This document shows, piece after piece, positions 1 to 8,535 of a stretch of 64,000 nucleotides of DNA. Made by a program: the position numbers and the translations under genes. The first letter of the stretch is position 1. Every line of letters starts with the position of its first letter. A model generated the notes under the pieces. That model had not been told where the DNA came from and did not search any database. It saw only the letters and a list, made by a program, of their open reading frames with translations. This DNA is from Prevotella sp. UBA4217 (GTDB lineage Bacteria > Bacteroidota > Bacteroidia > Bacteroidales > Bacteroidaceae), in the NCBI GenBank assembly GCA_002379425.1, contig DFTH01000014.1:127713-191712 (forward strand), written 5' to 3'.

Positions 1-134
1 TCGAGTTCAAGGGCGGCTACTGCGTGAACTTCGAGGAGAAGTGGGAAGACAAGGCTGGTCACTTCGAGGAGATCACCATCTCTTGCAAGGAAATCGCCAT
101 CGGAAGCGTGAAGTTCGAGAACGAGTGGGCGTAA
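1..134 (+). CDS. tssD: TssD (Hcp)-like type VI secretion tube protein, 3' fragment
   Basis: Only the last 43 codons are in the window; the frame starts at base 3 and ends with TAA at 132-134. The visible part has the C-terminal TssD layout: a Tyr-Cys strand (GGYCVNFEEKWED), an acidic strand EEITISCKE, and a terminal FENEW. The complete gene just downstream shows the same layout. TssD forms hexameric rings that stack into the tube expelled by the type VI contractile sheath. The gap to the next gene is 50 bp with no promoter box, so the two are probably co-transcribed paralogues. The family call rests on alignment by eye; the rest of the gene lies outside the window. Confidence 0.7.
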   Translation, partial: EFKGGYCVNFEEKWEDKAGHFEEITISCKEIAIGSVKFENEWA

Positions 135-184
135 ATCAATTCATAGTTCATAGTTAATAATTAAAGAAAGAAAGGAAACAAGAT

Positions 185-583
185 ATGGCAGAGAATGTAA
201 CACCGGTAACGCTTGAGGTTAAGGATTTTGAGGCTCGTGAGGTGATGATGGTTGACTACAAGTTTGATCAGGCAACCGACCGTGAAGGTCAGATCGCAGG
301 TATTCCCCGTGGTGGTCGCATCACGATCCGCGTGAAGGCAATGAACGATGGCAATAGCCAGATGCTGCAGTGGATGCTGGCTCCGAATGATCCTCGCGAC
401 TTCACCTGCACGTTCTACAACACGGTGGATGGCAACACGATGAAGCAGTTGAAGGGCACAGGCTGCTACTGCATCCACTACAAGGAGATGTGGGAAGACG
501 GTCAGGAGCACTTCGAGGAGATGGAGATTGTGTGCCAGAAACTCGAGAACGGTCCCGTCGCCTTCGAGAATCCCTGGAAATGA
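185..583 (+). CDS. tssD: TssD (Hcp)-like type VI secretion tube protein
   Basis: The product is 132 aa, the usual size of Bacteroidota TssD. Visible landmarks are a beta-strand start (VTLEVKDFE), the segment VMMVDYKFDQATDREGQ, a glycine/arginine turn (IPRGGRITIRV), the W-M-L-A-P-N-D motif near residue 64, the Tyr-Cys strand (GCYCIHYKEMWED) and the FENPW end. These match, by eye, the order of TssD proteins of Bacteroidota T6SS (subtype iii). It is inferred to be a structural tube subunit or an effector carrier. The start follows a purine-rich stretch (AAAGAAAGGAAA). No other T6SS gene is visible. A near-identical copy of its last third and 3' hairpin lies inverted at 31229-31494. Confidence 0.8.
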   Translation: MAENVTPVTLEVKDFEAREVMMVDYKFDQATDREGQIAGIPRGGRITIRVKAMNDGNSQMLQWMLAPNDPRDFTCTFYNTVDGNTMKQLKGTGCYCIHYKEMWEDGQEHFEEMEIVCQKLENGPVAFENPWK

Positions 584-632
584 ACGAGTAAGCGAGAGCA
601 GAGTTAAGCCTGCTTAAACTCTGCCGAGCGTG
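372..632 (+). repeat. Source copy of an inverted duplication (partner 31229-31494)
   Basis: This stretch covers the last 70 codons of tssD plus about 50 bp beyond the stop codon, including the first hairpin. It recurs nearly unchanged on the opposite strand at 31494-31229. The few differences are mostly silent or conservative (for example ...VAFENPWK here, ...VAYENPWK there). The match starts abruptly at GGATGCTGGCTCC and fades after the hairpin. Confidence 0.9.
598..624 (+). terminator. Hairpin after tssD
   Basis: GCAGAGTTAAGC pairs with GCTTAAACTCTGC across a CT loop, with one bulged A. It lies 15 bp past the tssD stop and is conserved in the duplicated copy at 31 kb. It has no T-run, so it may act as an mRNA 3' stabiliser or processing site rather than a classical intrinsic terminator. 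Confidence 0.6.
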
Positions 633-668
633 AGTTCATTCGATGCGGAGCATCAAGTAGGCGATTGA

Positions 669-707
669 GCGAGAGGAGAGTCATGCTCGCATGAACTCTC
701 CTCTCGC
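669..707. terminator. Strong hairpin between convergent tssD and DUF389 genes
   Basis: A 13-bp perfect arm (GCGAGAGGAGAGT) is followed by CATG-CTCG-CATG and the complementary arm, with one bulged A. It sits directly against the stop codon of the minus-strand DUF389 gene. It is probably a bidirectional transcription end for tssD and the DUF389 gene. A smaller hairpin (GATGC-GGA-GCATC, 640-652) lies just before it. Confidence 0.7.
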
Positions 708-2054
708 CTATTTATGGATAACCACCAGGCTGTCGGCCTTGACCCGAGTCTGTAGCCAGTCGTGCAGTTTATGTATATCTATTTGCGCGAGGTGTCTGCT
801 GTCCGTAGCCTGAATGATTGCAGCCACGTATGAGCATGAGGCTGTCGTATCGCGGCTGACCTCCTTTACTTGCGACAGACTGAAATGGCTGACCTGCGGA
901 AAGAGTGTGCCCATCTCCTGACGTATCTCTTCAGAGAGCAGTTCAAGTCGTTTGTATTCTGCAAGTTGCTGAGTCAGCGACGTATTCTCGGCGGTGAGAT
1001 GTACCAGTTGCTGATGGTCGTGCTCGCGGCTGGTGCTGAGATGGCTCAACTCGTTGTTGAGCATCAGCAGGCTGTCGCTCTGAGTGCCCTGGATGATGTT
1101 CAGCCTATAGCCGCTCATGCCGTATTGCGCCATGCGGTGTTCTGCTCCGATGCGTTTGGACTCTGTAATCTCGCGGCCCACGGCAACGATGCGCAGTTTC
1201 AGGCTGTCTTTGTCGATGTCGTTAGAGATGATCTGCGTACCGCGCTGACTGAGTTCTGTCTTGATGAACCGCCTGATGTTGTTGTCGAAGATGTGCTGAT
1301 GCACGATGCGAATCGTCATATAGGTAGCAGGCAGCATGGTCACGACGATGATAGCCATGAGGTAGTGATGCGCCTTCCGCGCCTTCTCGGGCGACTGGAA
1401 CTCATGGCGGTGGAAGTGCAGCAGTCGCACACCGCAATAGGTGGCCAGGGCAATGAACACGGTATTGATGAAGAACAGGTAGAACGCTCCGAGGAAGTAG
1501 AACAGATGGCCCGTGGCCAGTCCGAAGCCCGCCGTGCAGAGTGGGGGCATCAGGGCTGTGGCAATGGCTACACCGGGGATGACATTGCCCTTTCCCCGCG
1601 TGCAGAGGGCGATGATGCCTGCCGCACCGCCACAGAAGGCGATGAGCACGTCGTAGAGCGTGGGCGACGTACGGGCCAGCAGTTCCGACTGTGCATCGCT
1701 CAGAGGGGTAATCAGGAAGTAGAGGGTGGCCGTCAGCACACTGATGAGCGTGGCCACGCCGAAGTTCTTGGCTGCCCGTCTCAGCAGGTCGAGGTCGTTG
1801 GTTCCCACGGCCAGTCCCATACCGATGATGGGACCCATGAGCGGTGAGATGAGCATGGCACCGATGATGACCGCCGTGGAATTGACATTCAGCCCCAGTG
1901 AGGCGATGAAGATGGCAAAGATAAGCACCCACAACTGGGCCCCGCGAAAACTCACACCACTACTGATCTGTTCGACAATCTCGCGCTCGTCTTCCTTGTC
2001 GGGCATCAGGTTGAAGTAGTAACCAGCCCGGTCTATCATCTCTTTTATTGTCAT
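708..2054 (-). CDS. DUF389-family membrane protein
   Basis: The product is 448 aa. About seven membrane segments occupy residues 38-250, including the family's glycine/proline-rich repeat-like pair (IIGAMLISPLMGPIIGMG near 63-80 and AIATALMPPLC near 162-172). This is the DUF389 (TIGR00341) core. The C-terminal 190 residues are soluble and contain a likely coiled coil at about 340-380. The function of the family is not established. The gene is monocistronic: it has its own -7 box at 2109-2116 and converges on tssD with a strong hairpin between them. The start at 2054 is the first ATG downstream of the promoter. Confidence 0.85.
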   Translation of the reverse strand: MTIKEMIDRAGYYFNLMPDKEDEREIVEQISSGVSFRGAQLWVLIFAIFIASLGLNVNSTAVIIGAMLISPLMGPIIGMGLAVGTNDLDLLRRAAKNFGVATLISVLTATLYFLITPLSDAQSELLARTSPTLYDVLIAFCGGAAGIIALCTRGKGNVIPGVAIATALMPPLCTAGFGLATGHLFYFLGAFYLFFINTVFIALATYCGVRLLHFHRHEFQSPEKARKAHHYLMAIIVVTMLPATYMTIRIVHQHIFDNNIRRFIKTELSQRGTQIISNDIDKDSLKLRIVAVGREITESKRIGAEHRMAQYGMSGYRLNIIQGTQSDSLLMLNNELSHLSTSREHDHQQLVHLTAENTSLTQQLAEYKRLELLSEEIRQEMGTLFPQVSHFSLSQVKEVSRDTTASCSYVAAIIQATDSRHLAQIDIHKLHDWLQTRVKADSLVVIHK

Positions 2055-2108
2055 AGGAACGGTTTAATATTTAGTTCGTTTTAATCTTCATATTGTATGA
2101 TCAATACG

Positions 2109-2116
2109 CAAAGATA
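2109..2116 (-). promoter_or_regulatory. -7 promoter box of the DUF389 gene
   Basis: TATCTTTG on the minus strand, followed by GC, 55 bp upstream of the ATG. It matches the Bacteroidota TAnnTTTG box. Confidence 0.6.
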
Positions 2117-2325
2117 CGGATAAACTACGACTAAGCGCAATAACGATACCAATTATTATGATACTTTATGATTCACGACAGGTATAATGATGTGTGTTTG
2201 GCTTATCCACCGCGTAATAATCGCGAGCGACTATTTATTAAAAGACATTAAATATTTTGCTTTGTTTGAACAACTTTCAAGAATAATTCCTATCGTTTGC
2301 ATCGCAAACGATTAAATAGACATTT
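2117..2325. other. Gap upstream of the DUF389 gene
   Basis: AT-rich spacer without a convincing gene. It contains a hairpin with 9-bp perfect arms (ATCGTTTGC-ATC-GCAAACGAT, 2292-2312). The hairpin could be an operator, or a processing site beyond the GH3/MBL operon that ends at 2413. Confidence 0.5.
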
Positions 2326-2521
2326 ATGAGTAGTGAGAATCTGAAACTCAGTCGCCAGGGTTGCTTCCGTCTTTATACGGGGTAACAGTAAGCAACATTT
2401 CGCCTTCTCGGCCTACGACCGTCTGAACGGTTGGAACAAACTGGCCGACAAGTGGAAGGAAGAGGCCGTAGCACTCCTGTTCATTTGGCTGAACGAAAAC
2501 GTTCCGCAGGAGAAGGCTTGA
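2326..2521 (+). pseudogene. Possible frameshifted remnant of a small unknown gene
   Basis: ATG at 2326 opens 19 codons (MSSENLKLSRQGCFRLYTG) before TAA. Shifting the frame by one base from about 2384 gives a protein-like stretch (SKQHFAFSAYDRLNGWNK onwards) that runs to TGA at 2519-2521. I do not recognise the family. The 3' part lies antisense to the last codons of the MBL-fold gene, whose final 25 residues look unlike that family, so the two ends seem to have been joined by a rearrangement. It could be chance coding potential. Confidence 0.3.
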
Positions 2522-3288
2522 AGCCGTTCACCCATGACATTCTTCAACGTCACAAACACGGCATCACCCGTGCAGTGGCTGGTATGGAAGTGCGTCTGAG
2601 GGTAAGAGTCTGTCAGCCTGTAGGCGAGTTCCCTAAGTTCATCCTCCGACTCATGGCCGTCGAGCAGATGGAAGCCTCCCACGACTTCATTCACGGGTAA
2701 GGGTGTGGCGGCGAGAATGTTTTCCAGTCCGCTGTGAGCACAGCCTGTAAACAGCAAGCCGTCGGTATATAGGGCCAGTTCATGACGGAAATCGTCGGGG
2801 ATATATGTTCCATCAGCATTTTGAGCGAAGAGGTACTGATTGCCCTTCGGCATCGGATGCACCTGTGGGATGCGGGCAATGACATACAGGTCGTCGGCTA
2901 TCCATCCGCTTTGCTCTATGGGCAGCAGCCTTTCTGAAGGTATCTCTGGCCCTGCTGTGGTGATGCTGTGCAGACAACGTCGCTTGGAAAAGAATTTCCC
3001 GCTAAGGGCATCTGGCGAGACAATGATTTTCGCCTTCTTGTTGATGACAATGAAATGCTTTAAGCCTCCGGCATGGTCGCTGTGTCCGTGGGAGATAAAC
3101 ACATAGTCCACGGTGCTGAGGTCGATTCCCAGTCGCTCTGCGTTACGTATAAATATGTCACTGGCTCCCGTATCAAGTAAGATGCGGTAACGCTCCGTTT
3201 CCAAGAATATTGACAGCCCATGCTCTGTCTGCAAAGTTGGGTTGTTCGTGCGATTATCTACCAGTACAGTCCATTTCATGTCACTCAT
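2413..3288 (-). CDS. MBL-fold metallo-hydrolase
   Basis: The product is 291 aa. It has the metallo-beta-lactamase signature HGHSDHAGG at residues 67-75, a preceding LLDTGASDIF strand, GCAHSG further on, and a late HTSHCTGD motif. This pattern is typical of the cytosolic MBL subgroup annotated as dihydropterin-ribofuranosylaminobenzene phosphate synthase-like hydrolases. The substrate is unknown. There is no signal peptide. It begins 18 bp after the GH3 gene on the same strand without its own -7 box, so it is the second gene of that operon. The family would be expected to end shortly after FSCGT; the last 25 residues (SQMNRSATASS...) look like read-through into foreign sequence. Confidence 0.8.
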   Translation of the reverse strand: MSDMKWTVLVDNRTNNPTLQTEHGLSIFLETERYRILLDTGASDIFIRNAERLGIDLSTVDYVFISHGHSDHAGGLKHFIVINKKAKIIVSPDALSGKFFSKRRCLHSITTAGPEIPSERLLPIEQSGWIADDLYVIARIPQVHPMPKGNQYLFAQNADGTYIPDDFRHELALYTDGLLFTGCAHSGLENILAATPLPVNEVVGGFHLLDGHESEDELRELAYRLTDSYPQTHFHTSHCTGDAVFVTLKNVMGERLQAFSCGTFSFSQMNRSATASSFHLSASLFQPFRRS

Positions 3289-3306
3289 GATGATGGTGTC
3301 ATCAAA

Positions 3307-5778
3307 CTAGATATTGGGCTCATCCCATACCTTGGTGCGTTCGCAGGTGATGGGAACAGTCTGGTTGCCCACCTTCAGGATGAAGTCGCCCTCCTCGAGG
3401 GTCCACTTGCAGTCGGCACCTACGAAGGCGAGGTTCTTGGCGGGTAGCGAGAAGGTGACAGTCTTCGTCTCTCCCGGCTGAAGGTCGATCTTCGTGAAGT
3501 CGCGCAGGCGACGGTTGTCGGGCACGATGCTGGCAACGAGATCACTGGAGTAGAGCAGCACGGCCTCCTTGCCTGCCTTGTTGCCCGTATTCTTCACATC
3601 GACGGTGACGGTCAGCACATCGTCGGCAGTGAAGGTGGCCTTATCCACCCGAAGGTTGCTGTACTCGAAGGTGGTGTAACTGAGGCCATAGCCGAAGGGC
3701 CACTGGAGTGAAACCTTGGCATCGTAGTTGTAGGCCCCAGCCATCGTGCCAACCTCCTCACTGACCTTATAGTCGTAGGTGTTGAGTGAGTTGATCTCAC
3801 GGGGATAGGTGTAGGGCATCTTGGCAGAGAAGTTGGCATCGCCGGCAAGCAGGTTGGCGAGGGCATCGCCACCATAGTTGCCAGGAATCAGGATGTTTAC
3901 CACGGCCTTAGCCAAGGGTTCGATGTCGGCGATGAGGCGCGGACGGCCTTCATTCAGAACCAGGATGATAGGCTTGCCCGTCTTGGCCAGTTCTTTCACG
4001 AGGTTGCGCTGGTTCTCGGAGAGCCAGAGGTCGGTGAGGTTGCCTGGGGTCTCGGTGTAGGAGTTCTCGCCGATGGCGGCGATGATGACGTCGGCCTGGG
4101 CGGCAGCGGCGACGGCCTTGTCGATCTCAGGTGCGTTCTCATCATAGTAGGCACCGTTTTCGTTATAGGTCACGCCTTGTTCGAGGATGATGTTCTCCTT
4201 GCCGTACTTCTGGCAGAGGGCCTCGTAAATGGTGTTGTATTTCTCGGAGAGGTCTTCGGCCTTTGCACCTTGCCAGGTGTAACTCCAGCCACCGTGCAGA
4301 CAGCGCATCTGGTTGGCATTGGGGCCGGTGAGGAGGATCTTCGAACCCCGAAGCAGGGGCAGGATGCTGTCTTCGTTCTTGAGGAGGACGATTGACTCTT
4401 CGGCGGCCTGGAGGGCGGCCTGTGCGAACTCGTCGCAGCCGAATTTCTCGTACCCCTTGCCACCCGTGTTGGGCTCGTCGAAGAGACCGAGGCGGTACTT
4501 CGCACGGAGGATACGGCGCACGGCGTCGTCAATGCGCTCCATGGAGACCTTGCCTTCATTGACCAGTTCCTTCAGCAGAATACAGAACTCCACGCTGTAG
4601 GGATCCATCGACATGTCGATACCGGCATTGATGGCGATGCGGATAGCGTCTTTCTTATCCTTGGCAACCTTCTCGCGCGAGAAGAGGTTGTTGATGTCGG
4701 CCCAGTCGGTCACGAGGAAGCCGTCCCACTGGAGGTCCTCCTTCAGCCACTTCGTCAGGTATTCATAACTGGCATGAAGGGGCACGCCGTTGACGGAGGC
4801 GGAGTTGACCATCATCGTCAGTGTACCGGCCAGGGCAGCCTGTCTGAAGGGTTCAAAGTATTTCTCGCGGATGATCTGTGGTGCCAGATAGGCGGGGGTA
4901 CGGTCCTTGCCTGTCCAGGGAGCACCGTAGGCAAAATAGTGCTTGGTGCTGGTACCCACGTGGTAGCGGTCGATATGGTTGTTGTCATCGCCCTGATAGC
5001 CCTTGATCTCGGCGACCACCATCTTACTGTTTACGATGGCATCCTCACCGAAACTCTCATAGACGCGGGGCCAGCGGGGGTCGCGGCTGAGATCGACCAC
5101 CGGGTTATACACCCACGGACAGTTGGCTGCACGACTCTCGTAGGCGGTGATCTCCGCACCGCGGCGGGCCAGTTCGGTATTGAACGATGCGCCGAGGTTG
5201 ATGGGCTGGGGGAAGAGGGTGCCGCCCTGCGTGTAGGTCACGCCGTGGTTATGGTCGAGGCCATAGATGTCGGGGATGCCGATATACTTCATCGACTTCT
5301 TCTGGATGAGTTGGATCCACTGCTGCCACTGATCGACGGTGGCGGCGCGGGTGCCAGGGGCATTGAGGATGGAGCCAACCTTCCACTTGGAGATCAGGGT
5401 GTCGAGCATCGTCTCATTGAGTTTCCACACGCGCTTCGTATCTCCCTGATAGATATCCACGGGATAATTGCCGAGTTTGTCGATGATCTCAGCATCGGTC
5501 ATCTTCATCATCTTCTCCAGGTCGGCATCGGGAGCACCATACTGCTGCATCACGGAGCGTACCTTCTCGCGATCAACCTTGGCATTCTCGACCTGCATCT
5601 TGCCCATCACGTCGAGGTTCAGTTCGAGCATCTGTCCGATCTTCTCGTCGAGGGTCATCTTCGAGAGGGTTTTCTCAATCTTTGCCTCCAATGCCGCATC
5701 ACGGGGGATGGCTGGCTTCTGAGCCTGTGCCGCAAGCGCGAAACAGGCCATTGCAATTACTAATACATTCTTTTTCAT
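3307..5778 (-). CDS. Secreted GH3 beta-glucosidase (BglX-like)
   Basis: The product is 823 aa. A signal peptide (cleavage after ALAAQA) is followed by a GH3 N-terminal TIM barrel, a C-terminal sandwich domain and a FN3-like domain ([16 protein letters not shown]). The nucleophile is the Asp of LVTDWAD, near residue 357. The motif STKHYFAYG and the substrate-loop GLDHNHG also fit bacterial periplasmic beta-glucosidases that act on cello- and laminari-oligosaccharides. Glucosidase rather than xylosidase is inferred from resemblance only. It is transcribed from a -7 box at 5818-5825 and heads an operon with the MBL-fold gene. Confidence 0.88.
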   Translation of the reverse strand: MKKNVLVIAMACFALAAQAQKPAIPRDAALEAKIEKTLSKMTLDEKIGQMLELNLDVMGKMQVENAKVDREKVRSVMQQYGAPDADLEKMMKMTDAEIIDKLGNYPVDIYQGDTKRVWKLNETMLDTLISKWKVGSILNAPGTRAATVDQWQQWIQLIQKKSMKYIGIPDIYGLDHNHGVTYTQGGTLFPQPINLGASFNTELARRGAEITAYESRAANCPWVYNPVVDLSRDPRWPRVYESFGEDAIVNSKMVVAEIKGYQGDDNNHIDRYHVGTSTKHYFAYGAPWTGKDRTPAYLAPQIIREKYFEPFRQAALAGTLTMMVNSASVNGVPLHASYEYLTKWLKEDLQWDGFLVTDWADINNLFSREKVAKDKKDAIRIAINAGIDMSMDPYSVEFCILLKELVNEGKVSMERIDDAVRRILRAKYRLGLFDEPNTGGKGYEKFGCDEFAQAALQAAEESIVLLKNEDSILPLLRGSKILLTGPNANQMRCLHGGWSYTWQGAKAEDLSEKYNTIYEALCQKYGKENIILEQGVTYNENGAYYDENAPEIDKAVAAAAQADVIIAAIGENSYTETPGNLTDLWLSENQRNLVKELAKTGKPIILVLNEGRPRLIADIEPLAKAVVNILIPGNYGGDALANLLAGDANFSAKMPYTYPREINSLNTYDYKVSEEVGTMAGAYNYDAKVSLQWPFGYGLSYTTFEYSNLRVDKATFTADDVLTVTVDVKNTGNKAGKEAVLLYSSDLVASIVPDNRRLRDFTKIDLQPGETKTVTFSLPAKNLAFVGADCKWTLEEGDFILKVGNQTVPITCERTKVWDEPNI

Positions 5779-5817
5779 CCTTATTTTGTTTTTAGTTATA
5801 ATTCTTCAGATGGGTTG

Positions 5818-5825
5818 CAAAGTTA
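5818..5825 (-). promoter_or_regulatory. -7 promoter box of the GH3/MBL operon
   Basis: TAACTTTG on the minus strand, 39 bp upstream of the GH3 ATG. The M61 gene starts divergently from a box 65 bp away. Confidence 0.6.
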
Positions 5826-5889
5826 CGGAAAAAAATCTTATTTTACAACACTTTTGAAAAGAATCCTTGGGAGAAATAAAAAAAAGATA

Positions 5890-5897
5890 TATCTTTG
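5890..5897 (+). promoter_or_regulatory. -7 promoter box of the M61-FecCD-cob operon
   Basis: TATCTTTG followed by GC, 26 bp upstream of the M61 start. No cobalamin riboswitch-like structure fits in the 145-bp gap. Confidence 0.6.
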
Positions 5898-5923
5898 CAT
5901 CGCTCTAACTAAGAATAAGGTTA

Positions 5924-7465
5924 ATGATAATGAGAAAAAGAATTGGATTGCTGCTCCTCATACCACTATTCGTGTTGGGTACACAGGCGCAGATAAATTA
6001 TGAGATGCGTTACACTGTCGGGCTCGACACGGTAGGACACTACCTGAATGTCAGACTCGACTATACGGCTCAAGAAGAGAATGCAAGTGATGAACTGGTG
6101 CTGAACATGCCAGTTTTGACACCAGGATACTATGAAATCCTAAACTTTCCCAAGCATCTCTGTGATTTCGATGCTAAGGATGCCCAAGGACAGGCGCTGA
6201 CATGGCGAAAGGACGGCATGAACCGTTGGCGCATCACCCTGAATGGGCATCGCCAACTACAGGTGACCTATCGTATATATGCCAAGCACCGTGACGTGGC
6301 ATTGAGCCGTGTGGAGCGCGACCTCGCGTTTATCGCCCCTGCTGGGGTATTCATGTATGTCGATGGCGAGATCGCGCATCCAGTCACTGTCTCTTTTGAC
6401 ATGCCCTCCAACTGGCAGCACATCTCAACAGGCATGAAGCCGCATACTGGAGATGACAAGACATTTACGGTCCCAGACTTTGATGTGCTTTATGACTCTC
6501 CCCTGCTGTTGGGTAACCACTACGTCAGTCAGTTCGACCATGAGGGCCACGCTTACGAGTTTGCCCTGGAGACACCAGAGGGGGTGGAAAAGATAGGTCT
6601 GGAAAGGGATTTCCGCCAGATTGTCAGTGCTGCAACGCGAATGATGGGTGATGTACCCTATGACAATTACAGCCTGATACACATGACTGCTGAAGATGGC
6701 AGATTAGAAGGATTAGAGCATTTTAATTCGCAAGTCTGTTATACAGACGGCACCTATCGCTTCGCTTCCCGAAAAATGCATGTGAAGTTCCTTGGCTTCA
6801 TAGTCCACGAGTATTTCCATCTTTATAATGTAAAGTGTATTCGCCCAGCAGAGTTGTGGCCCATTGATTACAACAAAGAGGCCCTCACCCCCATGCTATG
6901 GGTAAGTGAGGGACTGACGTGTTACTATGAGTCCCGCCTATTGCGGAATGCGGGCATTGTCACACCCGACGAGTCACTGGAAGAACTTTCCACCTATTTT
7001 CAACTTTATGCACCCTACGAAGGACAGCGACACATGAGTCTTCGACAGAGCAGTTATGATATCTGGCTGGACTCTATGAACGATGATGATAACTTTCGTG
7101 ACGTGCGTATCAGTTACTATTTCAAAGGGTCAATCATAGGACTACTCTTCGATATTGATATCCGTCGCAAGACAGGGCAGCGCCATTCGCTCGACGACGT
7201 GATGAGGCTGCTCTATAACCGCTACTATAAGGAGTTGCACCGTGGTTTTACTGAGGAAGAGTTCTGGGCTGTGGCCGAGGAGGTCGCCGGGCAGCCAATG
7301 ACGGAGATACGACGCTTCGTGGATACCACTGCCGAGATAGACTATGACAGTTATCTGCACGATGCCGGACTATATATAGATTCAAAGGATTACTCTATTC
7401 GCCGTATAACACATCCCAACGCTCAGCAAGAGGCTTTCCTCAGGGCAATGAACCTGTATGAATAG
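5924..7465 (+). CDS. M61-family metallopeptidase, exported
   Basis: The product is 513 aa. A short signal peptide (LLLIPLFVLGTQAQ) is followed by a beta-rich N-terminal domain and a catalytic domain with HEYFH at residues 295-299 plus a downstream Glu in WVSEGLTCYYE. These are the zinc ligands and catalytic Glu of the M61 glycyl-aminopeptidase family. The C-terminal PDZ domain common in the family is not recognisable, so the protein is shorter than usual. MRKRIG at 5930 is an alternative start. The stop overlaps the FecCD permease start by 8 bp, which implies translational coupling with an unrelated transporter gene. Confidence 0.82.
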   Translation: MIMRKRIGLLLLIPLFVLGTQAQINYEMRYTVGLDTVGHYLNVRLDYTAQEENASDELVLNMPVLTPGYYEILNFPKHLCDFDAKDAQGQALTWRKDGMNRWRITLNGHRQLQVTYRIYAKHRDVALSRVERDLAFIAPAGVFMYVDGEIAHPVTVSFDMPSNWQHISTGMKPHTGDDKTFTVPDFDVLYDSPLLLGNHYVSQFDHEGHAYEFALETPEGVEKIGLERDFRQIVSAATRMMGDVPYDNYSLIHMTAEDGRLEGLEHFNSQVCYTDGTYRFASRKMHVKFLGFIVHEYFHLYNVKCIRPAELWPIDYNKEALTPMLWVSEGLTCYYESRLLRNAGIVTPDESLEELSTYFQLYAPYEGQRHMSLRQSSYDIWLDSMNDDDNFRDVRISYYFKGSIIGLLFDIDIRRKTGQRHSLDDVMRLLYNRYYKELHRGFTEEEFWAVAEEVAGQPMTEIRRFVDTTAEIDYDSYLHDAGLYIDSKDYSIRRITHPNAQQEAFLRAMNLYE

Positions 7466-8468
7466 AGGGGTACAATACTGCATCGCAATGGGTGGGGTCA
7501 TCGTGGCACTGTTTGCCCTGAACCTCCTTTTGGGATCAGTATCGATTCCTGCGGGCGATGTGCTGCGCATCCTTCTGGGCGACGAGACGGAGAAACCGTC
7601 ATGGCAGTATATCGTCCTTCAGTCGCGTCTGCCACAGGCTATCACGGCCATGCTCTGTGGGGCGGCCCTGGCAGTTAGCGGACTGATGCTGCAGACCGCC
7701 TTCCGCAACCCGTTGGCCGGGCCGAGTGTCTTTGGCATTAACAGCGGTGCCGGACTGGGCGTGGCGCTTGTCATGCTCTTCCTGGGAGGTGGCCTTTCCG
7801 TCGGGTCTGTCAGTATCAGCGGTTTTGCGGCCGTGCTGTTGGCGGCATTCGTCGGGGCGATGGCAGTGATGGCTGTCATCTTCTTTTTCTCGACACTCGT
7901 GCGTAATAATGTCATGCTGCTGATCATTGGCATCATGATTGGCTATATCTCCAACTCTGCCATCTCGCTACTTAATTTCTTCGCCACCGACGAGGGGGTG
8001 AAGTCGTATATGGTGTGGGGCATGGGCTCCTTCGGTGGGGTGTCGATGGCGAACATGCCCTTGTTTGCTACGGTCACGCTGGTCGGACTGGTGGGGGCCC
8101 TGTTGCTCATCAAACCGCTGAATGCCCTGATGCTCGGTGACCGATACGCAGAGAACCTTGGCGTGAATATCCTGCATGTGCGCAACTGGCTGCTCATCAT
8201 CACGGGACTGCTCACCGCCATCACGACGGCCTTCTGTGGTCCTGTGGCTTTCATCGGACTGGCTGTGCCGCATATCGCCCGATTGCTGTTGACAACTGAC
8301 AACCATCGTCAGTTGCTGCCTGCCACGCTACTCTGTGGGGCTGTTGTGGCTCTTCTCTGTAACCTGCTCTGCTTTCTCCCAGGGGAGAGCGGGGTGGTTC
8401 CCCTGAATGCGGTGACACCGCTTATCGGGGCACCTGTTATCATTTATGTCATTGCAAGGAAGAATTGA
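7458..8468 (+). CDS. FecCD/BtuC-type ABC transporter permease
   Basis: The product is 336 aa with about nine to ten membrane helices and the FecCD signatures SRLPQAITAMLCGAALAVSG and FRNPLAGPSVFGINSGAG. It is the membrane subunit for uptake of iron-siderophore, heme or cobalamin. Because cobC, cobU and cobT follow in the same operon, a corrinoid substrate is inferred. Neither the ATPase nor the substrate-binding protein is next to it, so partners must lie elsewhere. Its stop codon is the first unit of an 8-bp tandem repeat that separates it from cobC. Confidence 0.85.
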   Translation: MNRGVQYCIAMGGVIVALFALNLLLGSVSIPAGDVLRILLGDETEKPSWQYIVLQSRLPQAITAMLCGAALAVSGLMLQTAFRNPLAGPSVFGINSGAGLGVALVMLFLGGGLSVGSVSISGFAAVLLAAFVGAMAVMAVIFFFSTLVRNNVMLLIIGIMIGYISNSAISLLNFFATDEGVKSYMVWGMGSFGGVSMANMPLFATVTLVGLVGALLLIKPLNALMLGDRYAENLGVNILHVRNWLLIITGLLTAITTAFCGPVAFIGLAVPHIARLLLTTDNHRQLLPATLLCGAVVALLCNLLCFLPGESGVVPLNAVTPLIGAPVIIYVIARKN

Positions 8469-8534
8469 AGGATTGAAGGATTGAAGGATTGAAGAATTGA
8501 AGAATTGAAGGATTGAAGGATTGAAGAATTGAAA
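8463..8534 (+). repeat. Nine tandem 8-bp units (R)ATTGAAG
   Basis: Nine consecutive 8-bp units (AATTGAAG or GATTGAAG, the last AATTGAAA) fill the whole space between the FecCD stop and the cobC start. The unit length is not a multiple of three and the repeat is untranslated in the sense frame. It is purine-rich and ends 1 bp before the cobC ATG, so it supplies or displaces the ribosome-binding region. The same unit appears inside a coding region at 60778-60817. Confidence 0.9.
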
Positions 8535-8535
8535 T

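Noticed and set aside
870..1847. 325-codon frame antisense to the DUF389 gene
   Set aside because: No promoter or domain; the opposite strand encodes a clear DUF389 membrane protein.
4774..5763. 329-codon open frame antisense to the GH3 gene
   Set aside because: It is a shadow of the GC-rich GH3 coding frame; the GH3 frame has signal peptide, motifs and promoter, the antisense frame has none.
5779..5923. Cobalamin riboswitch before the cob operon
   Set aside because: The gap is too short and shows no B12-box-like conserved core; only two divergent promoters are visible.
8463..8534. Tandem repeats as a CRISPR array
   Set aside because: Units are 8 bp with no spacers and no cas genes nearby.
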